The notes: generated by a model from the sequence alone, not told the origin. 64,000 nt of DNA from Methylomarinum sp. Ch1-1 (GCF_030717995.2 NZ_CP157743.1:1550001-1614000); one strand, 5' to 3'. Counted from the first letter of the stretch, positions 8,935 to 17,191 are shown. Made by a program: numbers and translations.

Positions 8935-10296
8935 TTATTTGATCCAGATCTGTTTAGCGTTAACAAACTCCTTAATGCCGTGCGGCCCTAGTTCGCGACC
9001 GAAACCGGAACCCTTGATGCCGCCGCTGGGCAGGCGGGGGTCGGTTTTGACGATGCCGTTGACGGCGACCTGGCCGGCATTCAAACGGGCGGCCGCCTGC
9101 TCGGCGACTTCGGCATCGCTTGTCCAGATGCTGGCGCCGAGGCCGTAGTCGGTATCGTTGGCCAATTGCAACGCCACATCAAGATTCGCCGCCGGCGTGA
9201 CGACCATGACCGGGCCGAAAGTTTCCTCGCGAAACGCACACATGTCGGGTGTCACATCGGTCAATAGCGTCACCGGGTAGAAATAACCGTCGCCGGCCGG
9301 GATTTCACCGCCTAGTAAACAGGTCGCGCCCGCCGCGATTGTTTCGCTGACCTGACGATGAAGATTTTGCCTTAAGTCGTCGCGGGCAAGCGGTCCGATA
9401 TCGGTGTCGGGAGAGCGCGGATCGCCCGATTTGAGCGCTTCCAGACGGGGTTTCAGGCGCCGGATAAAATCATCATAGACGCTGTCTTCGACGATCACCC
9501 GCTTGGCCGCGATGCAGGACTGGCCGGCATTGATGATACGCGACAGGGTGACGATATCGGCGGCCTGTTCCAAATCGGCATCGGCCATCACGATGCAGGG
9601 ATCGGAGCCGCCCAGTTCCAGCACCGAGGGTTTCAATTCCGAAGCGGCCGCAGCCGCTACTTTTCTGCCGGCGGTGCTGGAGCCGGTGAAGGACACGGCG
9701 GCAATTCTCGGGTCGCGTATCGCCTTTTCCACCGCCGGCGTCGTCAGCGGCAGATTGACCATGATGTTGTCCGGCGCGCCGGCCTCGACAAAGACATCGG
9801 CTATTACCAGAGCACAGGCGGGCACATGGGAGTCATGTTTCATCACGCAGGTATTGCCCGCCATCAACGCCGGCGCCAGATAGCGAAACGCCAACCATAA
9901 CGGGGCGTTCCAGGGCAGGATGCCCAGTAACGTCCCTAACGGTTGATAACAAACATAGCTGAGCGAGGCATCGGAAGGCAGTACGTCGTTGGCCAGATAG
10001 CTTGCCGCATGATCGGCATAGTGTTCGGCGCACCAGGCGGCTTTTTCCACCTCGGGTCCGCCTTCCTTGACCGGCTTGCCCATTTCCTCGGCCATCAGTT
10101 TGGCTAATTCACTTTTGTATTCGCGTAATTGGCCGGCCACCGCCCGCAATACCTCCGCCCTTTCCGGGTAACTGCTGGCTTGCCAATCGGGAAAAGCCTG
10201 GTGCGCCAACGCGATGCGTTCTCGCATTTGTTCGTCATTCAGAGCCGGATATTCGGCGATTTTTTCGCCACTATAGGGATTGGTTGCTATCAGCAT
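8935..10296 (-). CDS. doeC: Aldehyde dehydrogenase of the ectoine-degradation cluster (DoeC)
   Basis: A 453-aa NAD(P)-dependent aldehyde dehydrogenase. PWN at 128-130 lies in the cofactor-binding region, Glu227 is in LELGG, and the nucleophile Cys261 is in NAGQSCIAAK. By position it should be DoeC, oxidising aspartate semialdehyde (from DoeD) to aspartate. By sequence alone it could equally be called a succinate-semialdehyde dehydrogenase. It is the last gene of a compact minus-strand operon, beginning 10 bp after doeA. A GGAGAT Shine-Dalgarno precedes ATG 10296. The copy 2 version is frameshifted near its C-terminus. Confidence 0.85.
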   Translation of the reverse strand: MLIATNPYSGEKIAEYPALNDEQMRERIALAHQAFPDWQASSYPERAEVLRAVAGQLREYKSELAKLMAEEMGKPVKEGGPEVEKAAWCAEHYADHAASYLANDVLPSDASLSYVCYQPLGTLLGILPWNAPLWLAFRYLAPALMAGNTCVMKHDSHVPACALVIADVFVEAGAPDNIMVNLPLTTPAVEKAIRDPRIAAVSFTGSSTAGRKVAAAAASELKPSVLELGGSDPCIVMADADLEQAADIVTLSRIINAGQSCIAAKRVIVEDSVYDDFIRRLKPRLEALKSGDPRSPDTDIGPLARDDLRQNLHRQVSETIAAGATCLLGGEIPAGDGYFYPVTLLTDVTPDMCAFREETFGPVMVVTPAANLDVALQLANDTDYGLGASIWTSDAEVAEQAAARLNAGQVAVNGIVKTDPRLPSGGIKGSGFGRELGPHGIKEFVNAKQIWIK

Positions 10297-10306
10297 GATG
10301 ATCTCC

Positions 10307-11572
10307 TCAGTGTTCTGGATGGGGGACGGCTTTTTTGACCGCTTGTTTTTTATCGGTTTGCTGTTGCTTGGCCTTATTGATTTGCAACAGTTTTTTATTG
10401 CTACGCGCCGGTTTTACGACAAAATCACGCTGCTCCAGCGAGAAAAAAGATTCACAGCCTTCCTCGGTGATATATATCGTGTCGGAAATGCCGCAGGTTT
10501 TATCGCCGTCAACGCCCCACATCCAAGGAATGATATGAAAGGTCATGCCTTGTTCCAATACCGTCGAATCACCTTGCTTCAGGCTGACGATATATCCCTC
10601 GTCCCAGCTGGGTGGGAAGGCAATGCCGATGGAATAACCGGAGCGGGTAATCAGTTGAGCCCCGATATCGTTATGGGTAATGATGTTGCGCACTAGATTA
10701 TCCACGTCGGACACGGTCATGCCAGCTTGCACATAGTCATGAACGCAGTTCAGCGCCTGTTTCATCAGTTCCTGGGCCTTGTACATCGAATCGGACAATT
10801 CGCCTAAGACCACGGTGCGCATCATCGCGGTGTGATAGCGGCGGTAGCAGCCGCCGACTTCCAAAAATACATGTTCGCCGGCTTCGACGGTACGGCCCTC
10901 CCAGGTGGCGTGACCGATCATCGAGCGCGGGCCGGAGGTGACATAGGGCATCACCGCCGGCGGCTCGCCGCCGGCGCGGAACATGCCGGCGCTGATCGCG
11001 GCGCCGATGTCGTTTTCGCTGACGCCGGCCTCGCAGGCGTCGATCCCGGCCAGCATGCCGGCCTCGGTCGCGGCGGCAGCCTTGCGCATCAGTTCGATTT
11101 CCAACGGCGATTTGCGGATGCGGCCTTGCTCGACGATGCCAAAACAGTCCATTAGCTTGGCGCCGGTCAGTGTGGTGTGTATTTTATCCTGTTGGTAAGC
11201 GGGAAAGAAATAACTGTTGCGCTCGTAACCGATGCGTTTATTGGCCAGGCCGAATTCCTTCAGCGCATCGACCAGCATTTGTATCGCATCGCCGGTGTCG
11301 GGATAAGGCCGGGTGCGCTCGACCCAGGTGCGGGCGATGATATTGGATTCTTCCATCGCGCGAGTGATCATGAAGGGTTCGTCGGTCAACGGGATCACCA
11401 GCGCCTGGAAAAAGGAATAGCCGGTGGTCTGATAATCGGTCAAATACATGATGTTTTCCGGATCGCTGATCACCACCGCATCGAGATGTCGTTGCTCGAT
11501 ACGACGGCGCAGCTCGTCCAGGCGTCGTTGATATTCCTCGAACGGGAAGGTCATGTCGTCGCGTTGTCTCAT
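10307..11572 (-). CDS. doeA: Ectoine hydrolase DoeA (M24 family)
   Basis: A 421-aa creatinase/prolidase-fold protein. The N-terminal domain starts MTFPFEEYQRRLDELRRRIE, and the catalytic C-terminal domain includes GPRSMIGHATWEGRTV, EVGGCYRRYHTAMMRTV, SGYSIGIAFPPSWDEGY and MTFHIIPWMWG. This matches ectoine hydrolases, which open the ectoine ring to N-acetyl-diaminobutyrate. The start at 11572 overlaps the doeD stop by 4 bp (ATGA), so the two are translationally coupled; an internal ATG at residue 7 is an alternative. The last 35 residues are Lys/Gln rich (KQQQTDKKQAVKKAVPHPEH). The copy 2 version is frameshifted. Confidence 0.9.
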   Translation of the reverse strand: MRQRDDMTFPFEEYQRRLDELRRRIEQRHLDAVVISDPENIMYLTDYQTTGYSFFQALVIPLTDEPFMITRAMEESNIIARTWVERTRPYPDTGDAIQMLVDALKEFGLANKRIGYERNSYFFPAYQQDKIHTTLTGAKLMDCFGIVEQGRIRKSPLEIELMRKAAAATEAGMLAGIDACEAGVSENDIGAAISAGMFRAGGEPPAVMPYVTSGPRSMIGHATWEGRTVEAGEHVFLEVGGCYRRYHTAMMRTVVLGELSDSMYKAQELMKQALNCVHDYVQAGMTVSDVDNLVRNIITHNDIGAQLITRSGYSIGIAFPPSWDEGYIVSLKQGDSTVLEQGMTFHIIPWMWGVDGDKTCGISDTIYITEEGCESFFSLEQRDFVVKPARSNKKLLQINKAKQQQTDKKQAVKKAVPHPEH

Positions 11573-12840
11573 GAGGCCTCCATCACCTGGTCGGTGGCAG
11601 TGATTAGAATATTCAAGCCGTCTTTCAGATCGTCTTCGGGAATCGTCAATGGCGGAATCAGTTTGACGACCCGACCGCCGGTGCCGCAGCTGGCGATCAA
11701 TAAACCGGATTGGAAACAGGCGTCGACGATGGCTTTGGCCCGGTTGCCGTCGCCGATATCGAGTCCTAGGATCATCCCTTTGCCGCTAACTTCGAGGTCG
11801 GCATGACGTTTTTCCAACGCTGTCAGCGCCTCGGCCATGATTTGGCTTTTCGCCCGAACGTCCTTCATCAGGCTGTCGTCCTCGAAATAACTTAGCGCCT
11901 CCGAGCCGGCGACGAAGGACAGGTCTTGACCGCGGAACGTGCCGGTATGCTCGCCCGGCGCCCAGTGTCGGTCTATTTCCGGTTTGACCAAATTCATCGC
12001 CATCGGCGTGCCCATGCCGCCGATGCCCTTGGCCAAACAGATAATGTCCGGGTCGATGTCGAGATCATCGAAGCTGAAGAAAGAACCGGTACGGCCGCAG
12101 CCGACCTGAATGTCGTCGACGATCAGCAGCGAGCCGATATCCTGGGCCAGTTTTTCCAAGGACTGCAGCCAGGCCTTGCCGGCCACCTTGACGCCGCCTT
12201 CGGCCTGTATCGTTTCGACCAAGAACGCCGCCGGCGGCGTAATGCCGCTGGAACTGTCCAGATAATAGGCGCGCAACTGATCGATACTGGCCATGCCGCA
12301 GCCCAGATGGCAATCCTGGCATATTTTTTCACAGCCGAACGGAAAGTGGCGCACGTGCTCCAGCGGCACGCCGGCCGCGGCGCGAAAATGCTGATTGGCG
12401 GTGCAGCTGAGTGCGCCCAACGTCATGCCGTGAAAACCGTGGCTGAACGCGACGATCTCGCGCCGGCCGGTGGCGCGGCGAGCCAGTTTCAGCGCCGCTT
12501 CGACGGCATTGGTTCCGGTGGGCCCCATAAACTGCAGTTTATGGGGCATGCCGCGCGGTTCCAGGATGATGTTGACGAAACGTTCCATGAAGCGGCGTTT
12601 AGCGGTGGTGTGCATGTCCAGGCTGTGAGTGACGCCGTTATTCTGAATATAATCGATCATCGCCTGTTTCATTCGTTCATTGTTGTGGCCAAAATTCAGC
12701 ACGCCGGCGCCGGCGAAGAAATCGATATATTCCTTGCCGTCTTCATCGGTTTGTCGGGCATTGCTGGCTTTATCGAACACCACAGGATAGACGCGACAAT
12801 AGGCGCGGATGTCGGATTCTCGCTCATCGAATATGTTCAT
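11569..12840 (-). CDS. doeD: Diaminobutyrate aminotransferase DoeD (class III, EctB-like)
   Basis: A 423-aa PLP-dependent class III aminotransferase. GPTGTNA at 106-112 is the phosphate loop, VDDIQVGCGRTG around 241-252 contains the pyridine-nitrogen aspartate, and the Schiff-base Lys is probably Lys271 (CLAKGIGG). It resembles EctB of ectoine synthesis across its length (YPVVFDKA, FFAGAGVLNFGHNN, THSLDMHT). Here, next to doeA, it should deaminate 2,4-diaminobutyrate to aspartate semialdehyde. Odd feature: four cysteines at 170, 174, 177 and 181 (CEKICQDCHLGC) in a segment where EctB, as I remember it, has none. It overlaps doeB by 17 bp. Confidence 0.87.
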   Translation of the reverse strand: MNIFDERESDIRAYCRVYPVVFDKASNARQTDEDGKEYIDFFAGAGVLNFGHNNERMKQAMIDYIQNNGVTHSLDMHTTAKRRFMERFVNIILEPRGMPHKLQFMGPTGTNAVEAALKLARRATGRREIVAFSHGFHGMTLGALSCTANQHFRAAAGVPLEHVRHFPFGCEKICQDCHLGCGMASIDQLRAYYLDSSSGITPPAAFLVETIQAEGGVKVAGKAWLQSLEKLAQDIGSLLIVDDIQVGCGRTGSFFSFDDLDIDPDIICLAKGIGGMGTPMAMNLVKPEIDRHWAPGEHTGTFRGQDLSFVAGSEALSYFEDDSLMKDVRAKSQIMAEALTALEKRHADLEVSGKGMILGLDIGDGNRAKAIVDACFQSGLLIASCGTGGRVVKLIPPLTIPEDDLKDGLNILITATDQVMEAS

Positions 12841-14020
12841 GCTGATCTCCTTGGGTTTTTGCGGGGACGGGCGCGCCGACCAGGCGCGCGAATAATCGAG
12901 TGACGTAGGGAATTAAACGGTCGTTGAAATCGTAATAAGGACTGTGGCAGGGAGCATCGTGGCCCTGGCCGTCGTCACCGCCGATCAAGGCAAAGGCGCC
13001 GGGGATTTGCTGCAAATAATAATGAAAATCTTCCGAAGCCATGATCGGTAGGGCAATCAGCCGGTCCAAGGCGTCTGTCCCGAATTCCTGTTGCCACAGA
13101 TTTCGCACGCGTGCAGCCTGCTCTGGATGATTGATGGTGGCGTCATAGCGGGGCAGGATCTTGACGTCGCAGTCCACACCATAGCTTTGCGCGGTTTGTC
13201 GGCTGATTTCGTTGATCAGTTGATTGACCCGGTCGCGGGTCGCCCGGTCAGGCACACGTATGCTGCCTTCGAGTACCGCCTGTTGCGGAATCACCGTGGG
13301 CTGGCTGGGCGCCTCGATAGAGGTCACGCTGACGACGGCGGTTTGCTGCGGCGCGAGTCGGCGACTGACGATCTGTTGCAAGGCGATGACGACGGCGCTG
13401 GCGGCCAATACCGGGTCTCGACAAAGTTCCGGCTGGCTGGCGTGTCCGCCGATGCCGGTCAGCGTGATGATGAAGGTGCCGTTGCCGCACATGACCAAGT
13501 CGTCCGGGCAGACCAGTTTGCCGAAAGGCAACGCCGGCCAGTTATGCCAACCGTAGATTTCGTCGACGCCTTCCAGCGCGCCTTCCTCGATCATCCGGCG
13601 GGCGCCGTGACCGCCTTCCTCGGCCGGTTGAAACAATAACGTGACCGGCCCCGGCAGTTGCTGTTCGCAATGTTTAAGCCAGCGGGCGGCGGCCAACAAT
13701 GTAGCGGTATGGCCGTCATGGCCGCAGGCATGCATGCAGCCAGGATGGCGCGAGGCCCAGTCCTTATCGGTCTGTTCGTTAATCGGCAACGCGTCGATAT
13801 CGCCGCGCAGGGCGATATGAGGCGCTCTGGCGCCGGACTGGTTCAGCCTAGCCACGGTGCCGGTATCGGCGCATGGCCGCCAAGGAATATCCAGTGTCGT
13901 CAAGGCTTCACGGATTCGTCCGGCGGTCGCTGTTTCCTGCCAGGTCAGCTCGGGCTCGGCATGCAACTGATGACGCATAGCTTGCGCTAACTTCATCGTT
14001 TCCCGCCAATAGTCCTGCAT
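12824..14020 (-). CDS. doeB: M20-family N-acetyl-diaminobutyrate deacetylase (DoeB/DoeB2 type)
   Basis: A 398-aa amidohydrolase of the M20 (hippurate hydrolase-like) family. Metal-site motifs are GDIDALP (73-79), HACGHDGH (97-104) and EEGGHGA (134-140), with His159 in YGWHNWP; a dimerisation domain separates the two catalytic halves. In this cluster it should remove acetate from N-acetyl-2,4-diaminobutyrate. The classic Halomonas DoeB belongs to another fold, so this is the M20 type sometimes called DoeB2; that naming is from memory. First gene of the operon: the upstream 320 bp hold no regulator gene, which is unusual because doe operons often carry an AsnC- or MocR-type regulator. The copy 2 version is frameshifted. 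Confidence 0.82.
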   Translation of the reverse strand: MQDYWRETMKLAQAMRHQLHAEPELTWQETATAGRIREALTTLDIPWRPCADTGTVARLNQSGARAPHIALRGDIDALPINEQTDKDWASRHPGCMHACGHDGHTATLLAAARWLKHCEQQLPGPVTLLFQPAEEGGHGARRMIEEGALEGVDEIYGWHNWPALPFGKLVCPDDLVMCGNGTFIITLTGIGGHASQPELCRDPVLAASAVVIALQQIVSRRLAPQQTAVVSVTSIEAPSQPTVIPQQAVLEGSIRVPDRATRDRVNQLINEISRQTAQSYGVDCDVKILPRYDATINHPEQAARVRNLWQQEFGTDALDRLIALPIMASEDFHYYLQQIPGAFALIGGDDGQGHDAPCHSPYYDFNDRLIPYVTRLFARLVGAPVPAKTQGDQHEHIR

Positions 14021-14339
14021 GATCGTCCCCCCCTGTTGAGCATGCTGCTTTAGCTACATAACGCCTATGGCTTGGTGCGGTCTATGCGCAACATGCTAAT
14101 TTTTGGTGCGTTTAAGCTAAGAAATCTGCAATCTTTGCTTAGTGACTTGCAAAGCAAGGGATATGCCAAACGCTATCGACTGGCGGCAAATTTGCAGAAA
14201 TATCGTTGTAGCCACGCTTCATGTAAAGAGGGTGGCTAAGTTGACGCCACCACTGTAACGCAGTTTTTACGGCGATGAAACCGTTGGTAAAAAGCCGAAG
14301 ACATCAGCAATTACCAGTTTGAGTATTTTTGCGGGGTTT
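14021..14339. promoter_or_regulatory. Upstream region of the doe operon
   Basis: A gene-free 319-bp stretch upstream of doeB that must carry the operon promoter. It contains AAGCCGAAGACATCAGCAAT and short AT-rich tracts, but no operator was recognised. The copy 2 counterpart (51523-51840) differs by one T lost in a run near 51770. Confidence 0.4.
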
Positions 14340-14512
14340 AGGGCATGGGGTGTGTCTGTCGAGGAGCGCCGTTCACCCAGCACCTAAGTTATGCTGGAAT
14401 GTAAAATATAGTCCAGTAGCCATGGAATTTAGGTGCTGGGTAAACCCATCCATGGGGGCTTGACGGCCGCATCCTTGCTGCCGACATCCTCGCCAAACAC
14501 ACCCCATGCCCT
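14340..14512. mobile_element. 173-bp element with long terminal inverted repeats, copy 1
   Basis: The ends AGGGCATGGGGTGTGT and ACACACCCCATGCCCT are perfect 16-bp inverted repeats, extending to 24 of 26 paired bases (through CTGTCGAGGA and TCCTCGCCAAA). An inner pair, CACCCAGCACCTAA and TTAGGTGCTGGGT, also matches. No coding potential. It ends about 20 bp before the IS1111-type left repeat. It may be a MITE or a folding-based target site; it occurs again only in repeat copy 2. Confidence 0.7.
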
Positions 14513-14532
14513 TTTTGAACGCCAAAGTGATG

Positions 14533-16008
14533 ATATGGACTCCTCTCCACCCTCTAACGGTGTCACAATACACCTACTAACAACTTAAACAGAACAAAGA
14601 GGAGTTCGAGATGAATCTTAACGTAGTGGGTTTAGATATTGCAAAACTAGTGTTTCATATGTTCATGATGCAAGACGGCAAAGCAAAGAAAAAGAAATTG
14701 AAACGGTCGGAACTGTTGGCCTTTGTGGCTCAGATGCCGGTGAGCGTGATCGCGATGGAAGCCTGCGGCGGCGCTCATCATTGGGCCCGGGCATTTCAGG
14801 CCCTGGGCCACGAAGTAGTGCTGTTGAATACTCGCTTCGTGAAGGCATTCGTGGTTGGCAATAAAAACGATTACAACGACGCCGAGGCGATTTACACGGC
14901 GGCCTGCCAGCCGAACAAACGCAGCGTGGCGATCAAAGGCATTGAGCAGCAAGACTTAGCCATGCTGCAAGGTGTCCGGCGAGGTAAGGTGGACGAACGC
15001 ACGGCCTTGGTCAATCAAATGCGCGGTTATCTGGCTGAACGAGGCATCGTGCTGCCGCGTAGCGTGAATCAGTTCAGAAAACAACTGCCCAGTATTCTGG
15101 AGGACGGGGAAAATGACCTCAGCACGCTGAGCCGGAAGCTGTTTGCCGAGCAGTATCAAGCGCTGAAAGCCTTGGACGAAGCGATCCGGGCTCTGGACCG
15201 GGAAATTACGGCAGTATGCCAAAACAATGCCTTAGCCCGACGATTGCTTGACATGCCGGGTATCGGTCCTTTGACCGCCATTTTGGCCACGGCTGACGTC
15301 GGCGATGGCAAGGGTTATGATTCGAGCCGAGATTACGCGGCCAGCTTGGGGGTGGTGCCAAGGCAGCACAGCAGCGGCGATAAGCAGGTATTACTGGGCA
15401 TCAGTAAACGCGGCAACCGCCAATTGCGCACATCCTTGATTCACGGGGCAAGAGCGGTGCTGAAATACTGCGGTGACAAGAGTGACCCCTTGAGCCTGTG
15501 GCTCAAAGGCTTGATTGAACGGCGAGGCTTCAACAAAGCGGCCGTGGCTTTGGCCAACAAGAACGCCCGGATCATTTGGGCGCTGGCAACGCGTGGCGGC
15601 GATTACGTGCCACAAATGGCCTAAGCCGATGAAAACCGGGTTATCCACCCTTTGCCCACAAGCTCCGAGCACGATTGAAGGGCTCTACGCATGTGGACAA
15701 AGCGTGGATAACCCTAACAACACTGTAGTAAACGAGTTCAACCAAATTGCGGAGGCAAGACTCTCAAAGTGATGACATTCAACAGGTCAGACCGGCGCTT
15801 TTAAAATCCGTTATTCCCAAAGATTTCTTGAAATCGGCAAATTGATAGAGATAAAAGCGCGCGGATAGCTTCATCAGGGCCCGAAGGTCGATAAATACCT
15901 TCATCAAGAGGCCGAATATATGGCGGCAATCTCGATCTCTGTTGGAAACATCATTTTTGAACAATCTTGGCTTGCAATTGGAGAGGAGTCCATATATGGG
16001 AATTGCTG
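14533..16008 (+). mobile_element. IS110-family (IS1111-type) insertion sequence, copy 1
   Basis: A perfect 16-bp inverted repeat, ATATGGACTCCTCTCC (14533-14548) and GGAGAGGAGTCCATAT (15980-15995), surrounds an IS110-family transposase gene. Such sub-terminal repeats mark the IS1111 group. The right end is set at 16008, 13 bp outside the repeat, because homology to copy 2 stops there; the left end may lie a few bases before 14533. Between the gene and the right end is a hairpin built from GGTTATCCACCCTTTGCCCA and its near complement at about 15640-15713. The element interrupts a RelA/SpoT-domain gene on its right. Confidence 0.85.
14611..15624 (+). CDS. IS110-family transposase, copy 1
   Basis: A 337-aa DEDD transposase. 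The N-terminal RuvC-like catalytic part has Asp9 (VVGLDIAK), Glu50 (AMEACGG) and the Asp87/Asp90 pair (KNDYNDAEAI). The C-terminal transposase_20 domain has PGIGPLTAILATADVGDG, then a Ser-containing block with DYAASLGVVPRQHSSG and KRGNRQLR. The length is normal for the family. ATG 14611 is preceded by AAGAGGAG. The protein differs from copy 2 by Met to Ile in the LLDMPGIG motif. The gene is intact, so the element may still be active. Confidence 0.94.
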   Translation: MNLNVVGLDIAKLVFHMFMMQDGKAKKKKLKRSELLAFVAQMPVSVIAMEACGGAHHWARAFQALGHEVVLLNTRFVKAFVVGNKNDYNDAEAIYTAACQPNKRSVAIKGIEQQDLAMLQGVRRGKVDERTALVNQMRGYLAERGIVLPRSVNQFRKQLPSILEDGENDLSTLSRKLFAEQYQALKALDEAIRALDREITAVCQNNALARRLLDMPGIGPLTAILATADVGDGKGYDSSRDYAASLGVVPRQHSSGDKQVLLGISKRGNRQLRTSLIHGARAVLKYCGDKSDPLSLWLKGLIERRGFNKAAVALANKNARIIWALATRGGDYVPQMA

Positions 16009-16667
16009 GGATACATGATGTTTATTCGTATGACGTTAACTCCGAATCGGGAAAACACCTGAAAGGTCTTCTTGTTGAGGTTCAGTATCGAACTGAAGTT
16101 CAACATGCTTGGGCTACTGCCGTAGAAGTAATCGGGTTTATTACAGAGAATCAGCCAAAATTTGAAAAAGGCGATGACCGGTACAATCATGCAATGGCAC
16201 TAGCATCGGAAATCTTGGCTAGGGCATATGAAGACGAAAAAGGCCCTTATCCTGAAAGAACTAGCATCGAAGTGGTTCAAGAGTTTCTCGCCCTTGATGC
16301 GGAGTTAAACCTTTTGAACACGCTTCGTGGCCTAAATTCAGCAAGTACTGAAGTCAGCGAAAATCGCAATTCTATCCTTATTTTCCATGGATCAGGTGAA
16401 CTCGAGGTTCGGACATACCGTAGCGCTACCGAAGCTTTGGCGTCACTTTTTGAACTAGAGAAAGAACATCCTGGCACGGACATAGTGTTGGTAAAAGCAG
16501 ACACCTCAGAGGAGGTCCGGTTTGCGTTTAAGAACTACTTCTCTGATGCCCGAGATTTTATTCAATTGGTAGAAGATGGATGTCAAAAGCTTTCCGGCAA
16601 AAAGCAAATAAATGCAAAACGCCGAACAAAGCGCTCTAGCGGAGGCGCCAAAGGCGCGCGCCGCTAA
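16008..16667 (+). pseudogene. RelA/SpoT-domain protein, N-terminally truncated by the IS (cassette 1)
   Basis: From the IS junction the frame reads GIHDVYSYDVNSESGKHLKG, then LLVEVQYRTEVQHAWATAVE. These match the GYRGIH and EIQxRT motifs of (p)ppGpp synthetase-like domains. About 110 C-terminal residues follow, ending in a Lys/Arg-rich tail. The N-terminal half that binds the pyrophosphate donor is missing, so the fragment should be inactive; the frame now runs in from inside the IS. The stop codon lies inside an attC-like site (16621-16682), as is common for integron cassettes. Family members include housekeeping alarmone enzymes, small alarmone synthetases and toxSAS/CapRel-type defence proteins; which one this was cannot be decided. 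Confidence 0.8.
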
Positions 16668-16682
16668 GCGCGAGCGTTATGG
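16621..16682 (+). other. attC-like site closing cassette 1
   Basis: R'' GCCGAAC (16621-16627) and R' GTTATGG (16676-16682) flank an imperfect hairpin: GCGCTCTAGCGG pairs with CCGCTAAGCGC, leaving one extrahelical base on one arm, which is a hallmark of attC sites. The cassette 1 stop codon lies in one arm. The start codon of the next gene overlaps the R' core (GTTATGG). Confidence 0.65.
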
Positions 16683-17128
16683 TTACAAAAGTTACGGAAC
16701 ACATGATAAAACAGGCCATTGAACAGATACGAGCCAGAGCGCTAGAATTATCGCTGGTGGCGCTAGGAACAATGCTGCTATCCGGGCTACTCCTGGTTGA
16801 AAATCATCTAATAGAATATGTACCCACAGTAGACCCCAAAGTGATAGTGCGCTCAATAGCGGTATTAACTGCCATAACGGCATATTCATGGGCTGCATTT
16901 TTTTATTTCAAACCTCGTTTAAAATTCGATAAGCGTTTGCAAATATACATTGATATAAAAACTGAAATTCCTTATTGCCCATCATGCAAGGACGGACATA
17001 AGAGACTTTTTAAACTGATAAATAAAGACTCCTACTGGCAATGCGCTATTAAAGAATGTCGCATGGTTTATGACAATCCTGATTACAATCCACCATCTAA
17101 ACCGCCGCGTGATCCAGCTTACGGTTGA
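16679..17128 (+). CDS. Hypothetical membrane protein with C-terminal zinc ribbon (cassette 2)
   Basis: A 149-aa protein of no recognised family. Two hydrophobic segments (about residues 24-42 and 58-75, the second including VLTAITAYSWAAFFYF) suggest a hairpin in the membrane. The soluble C-terminus has CPSC (about 99-102) and, some 20 residues on, CAIKEC, fitting a four-cysteine zinc ribbon. It ends in a Pro-rich tail. The start codon lies inside the preceding recombination site and the stop is immediately followed by CCATAAC, the exact reverse complement of the cassette's own GTTATGG, as expected of a genuine gene cassette. Confidence 0.75.
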   Translation: MVTKVTEHMIKQAIEQIRARALELSLVALGTMLLSGLLLVENHLIEYVPTVDPKVIVRSIAVLTAITAYSWAAFFYFKPRLKFDKRLQIYIDIKTEIPYCPSCKDGHKRLFKLINKDSYWQCAIKECRMVYDNPDYNPPSKPPRDPAYG

Positions 17129-17186
17129 CCATAACCATAAAATCCACCTGACCCGCTAACGCGGGCCGGTGATTTTGGTGTTGGGT
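17129..17186 (+). other. attC-like site closing cassette 2
   Basis: R'' CCATAAC (17129-17135) and R' GTTGGGT (17180-17186, fits GTTRRRY). The arms TAAAATCCACC and GGTGATTTTGGTG pair with one unpaired C, and an inner stem CCCGC/GCGGG closes the top. R'' is the exact reverse complement of the GTTATGG that opens this cassette at 16676. Confidence 0.75.
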
Positions 17187-17191
17187 AAAAA

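Larger units (their letters stand above)
4056..16008. repeat. Long direct repeat, copy 1 (11,953 bp)
   Basis: This block is nearly identical to 41566-53509 (11,944 bp), in the same orientation. The offset is 37,510 at the left edge and 37,501 at the right, and the single-base indels I could list account exactly for the net 9-bp difference. The left edge sits about 25 bp inside the cysI 3' end, where identity rises abruptly. The right edge coincides with the end of the IS1111-type element. The two copies enclose about 25.5 kb of unique sequence. Confidence 0.95.

Noticed and set aside
11569-12840. EctB of ectoine synthesis
   Set aside because: The protein is EctB-like, but it is in an operon with ectoine hydrolase, a deacetylase and an aldehyde dehydrogenase and not with ectA or ectC, so DoeD is the better call.
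11926-12903. 325-codon plus-strand frame opposite doeD
   Set aside because: Antisense shadow of doeD and doeB with low-complexity Arg/Ala/Gly composition; broken in copy 2 along with the true gene.
15640-15713. TTATCCAC/GTGGATAA motifs as a DnaA-box origin
   Set aside because: They form the arms of one hairpin inside the IS1111-type element, present in both copies; no AT-rich unwinding region or origin genes lie nearby.
14533-16008. IS1111-attC type insertion into a cassette recombination site
   Set aside because: The right end falls inside the RelA/SpoT coding sequence (before GIHDVY), not in an attC-like site, so the known attC-targeting behaviour is not shown here.
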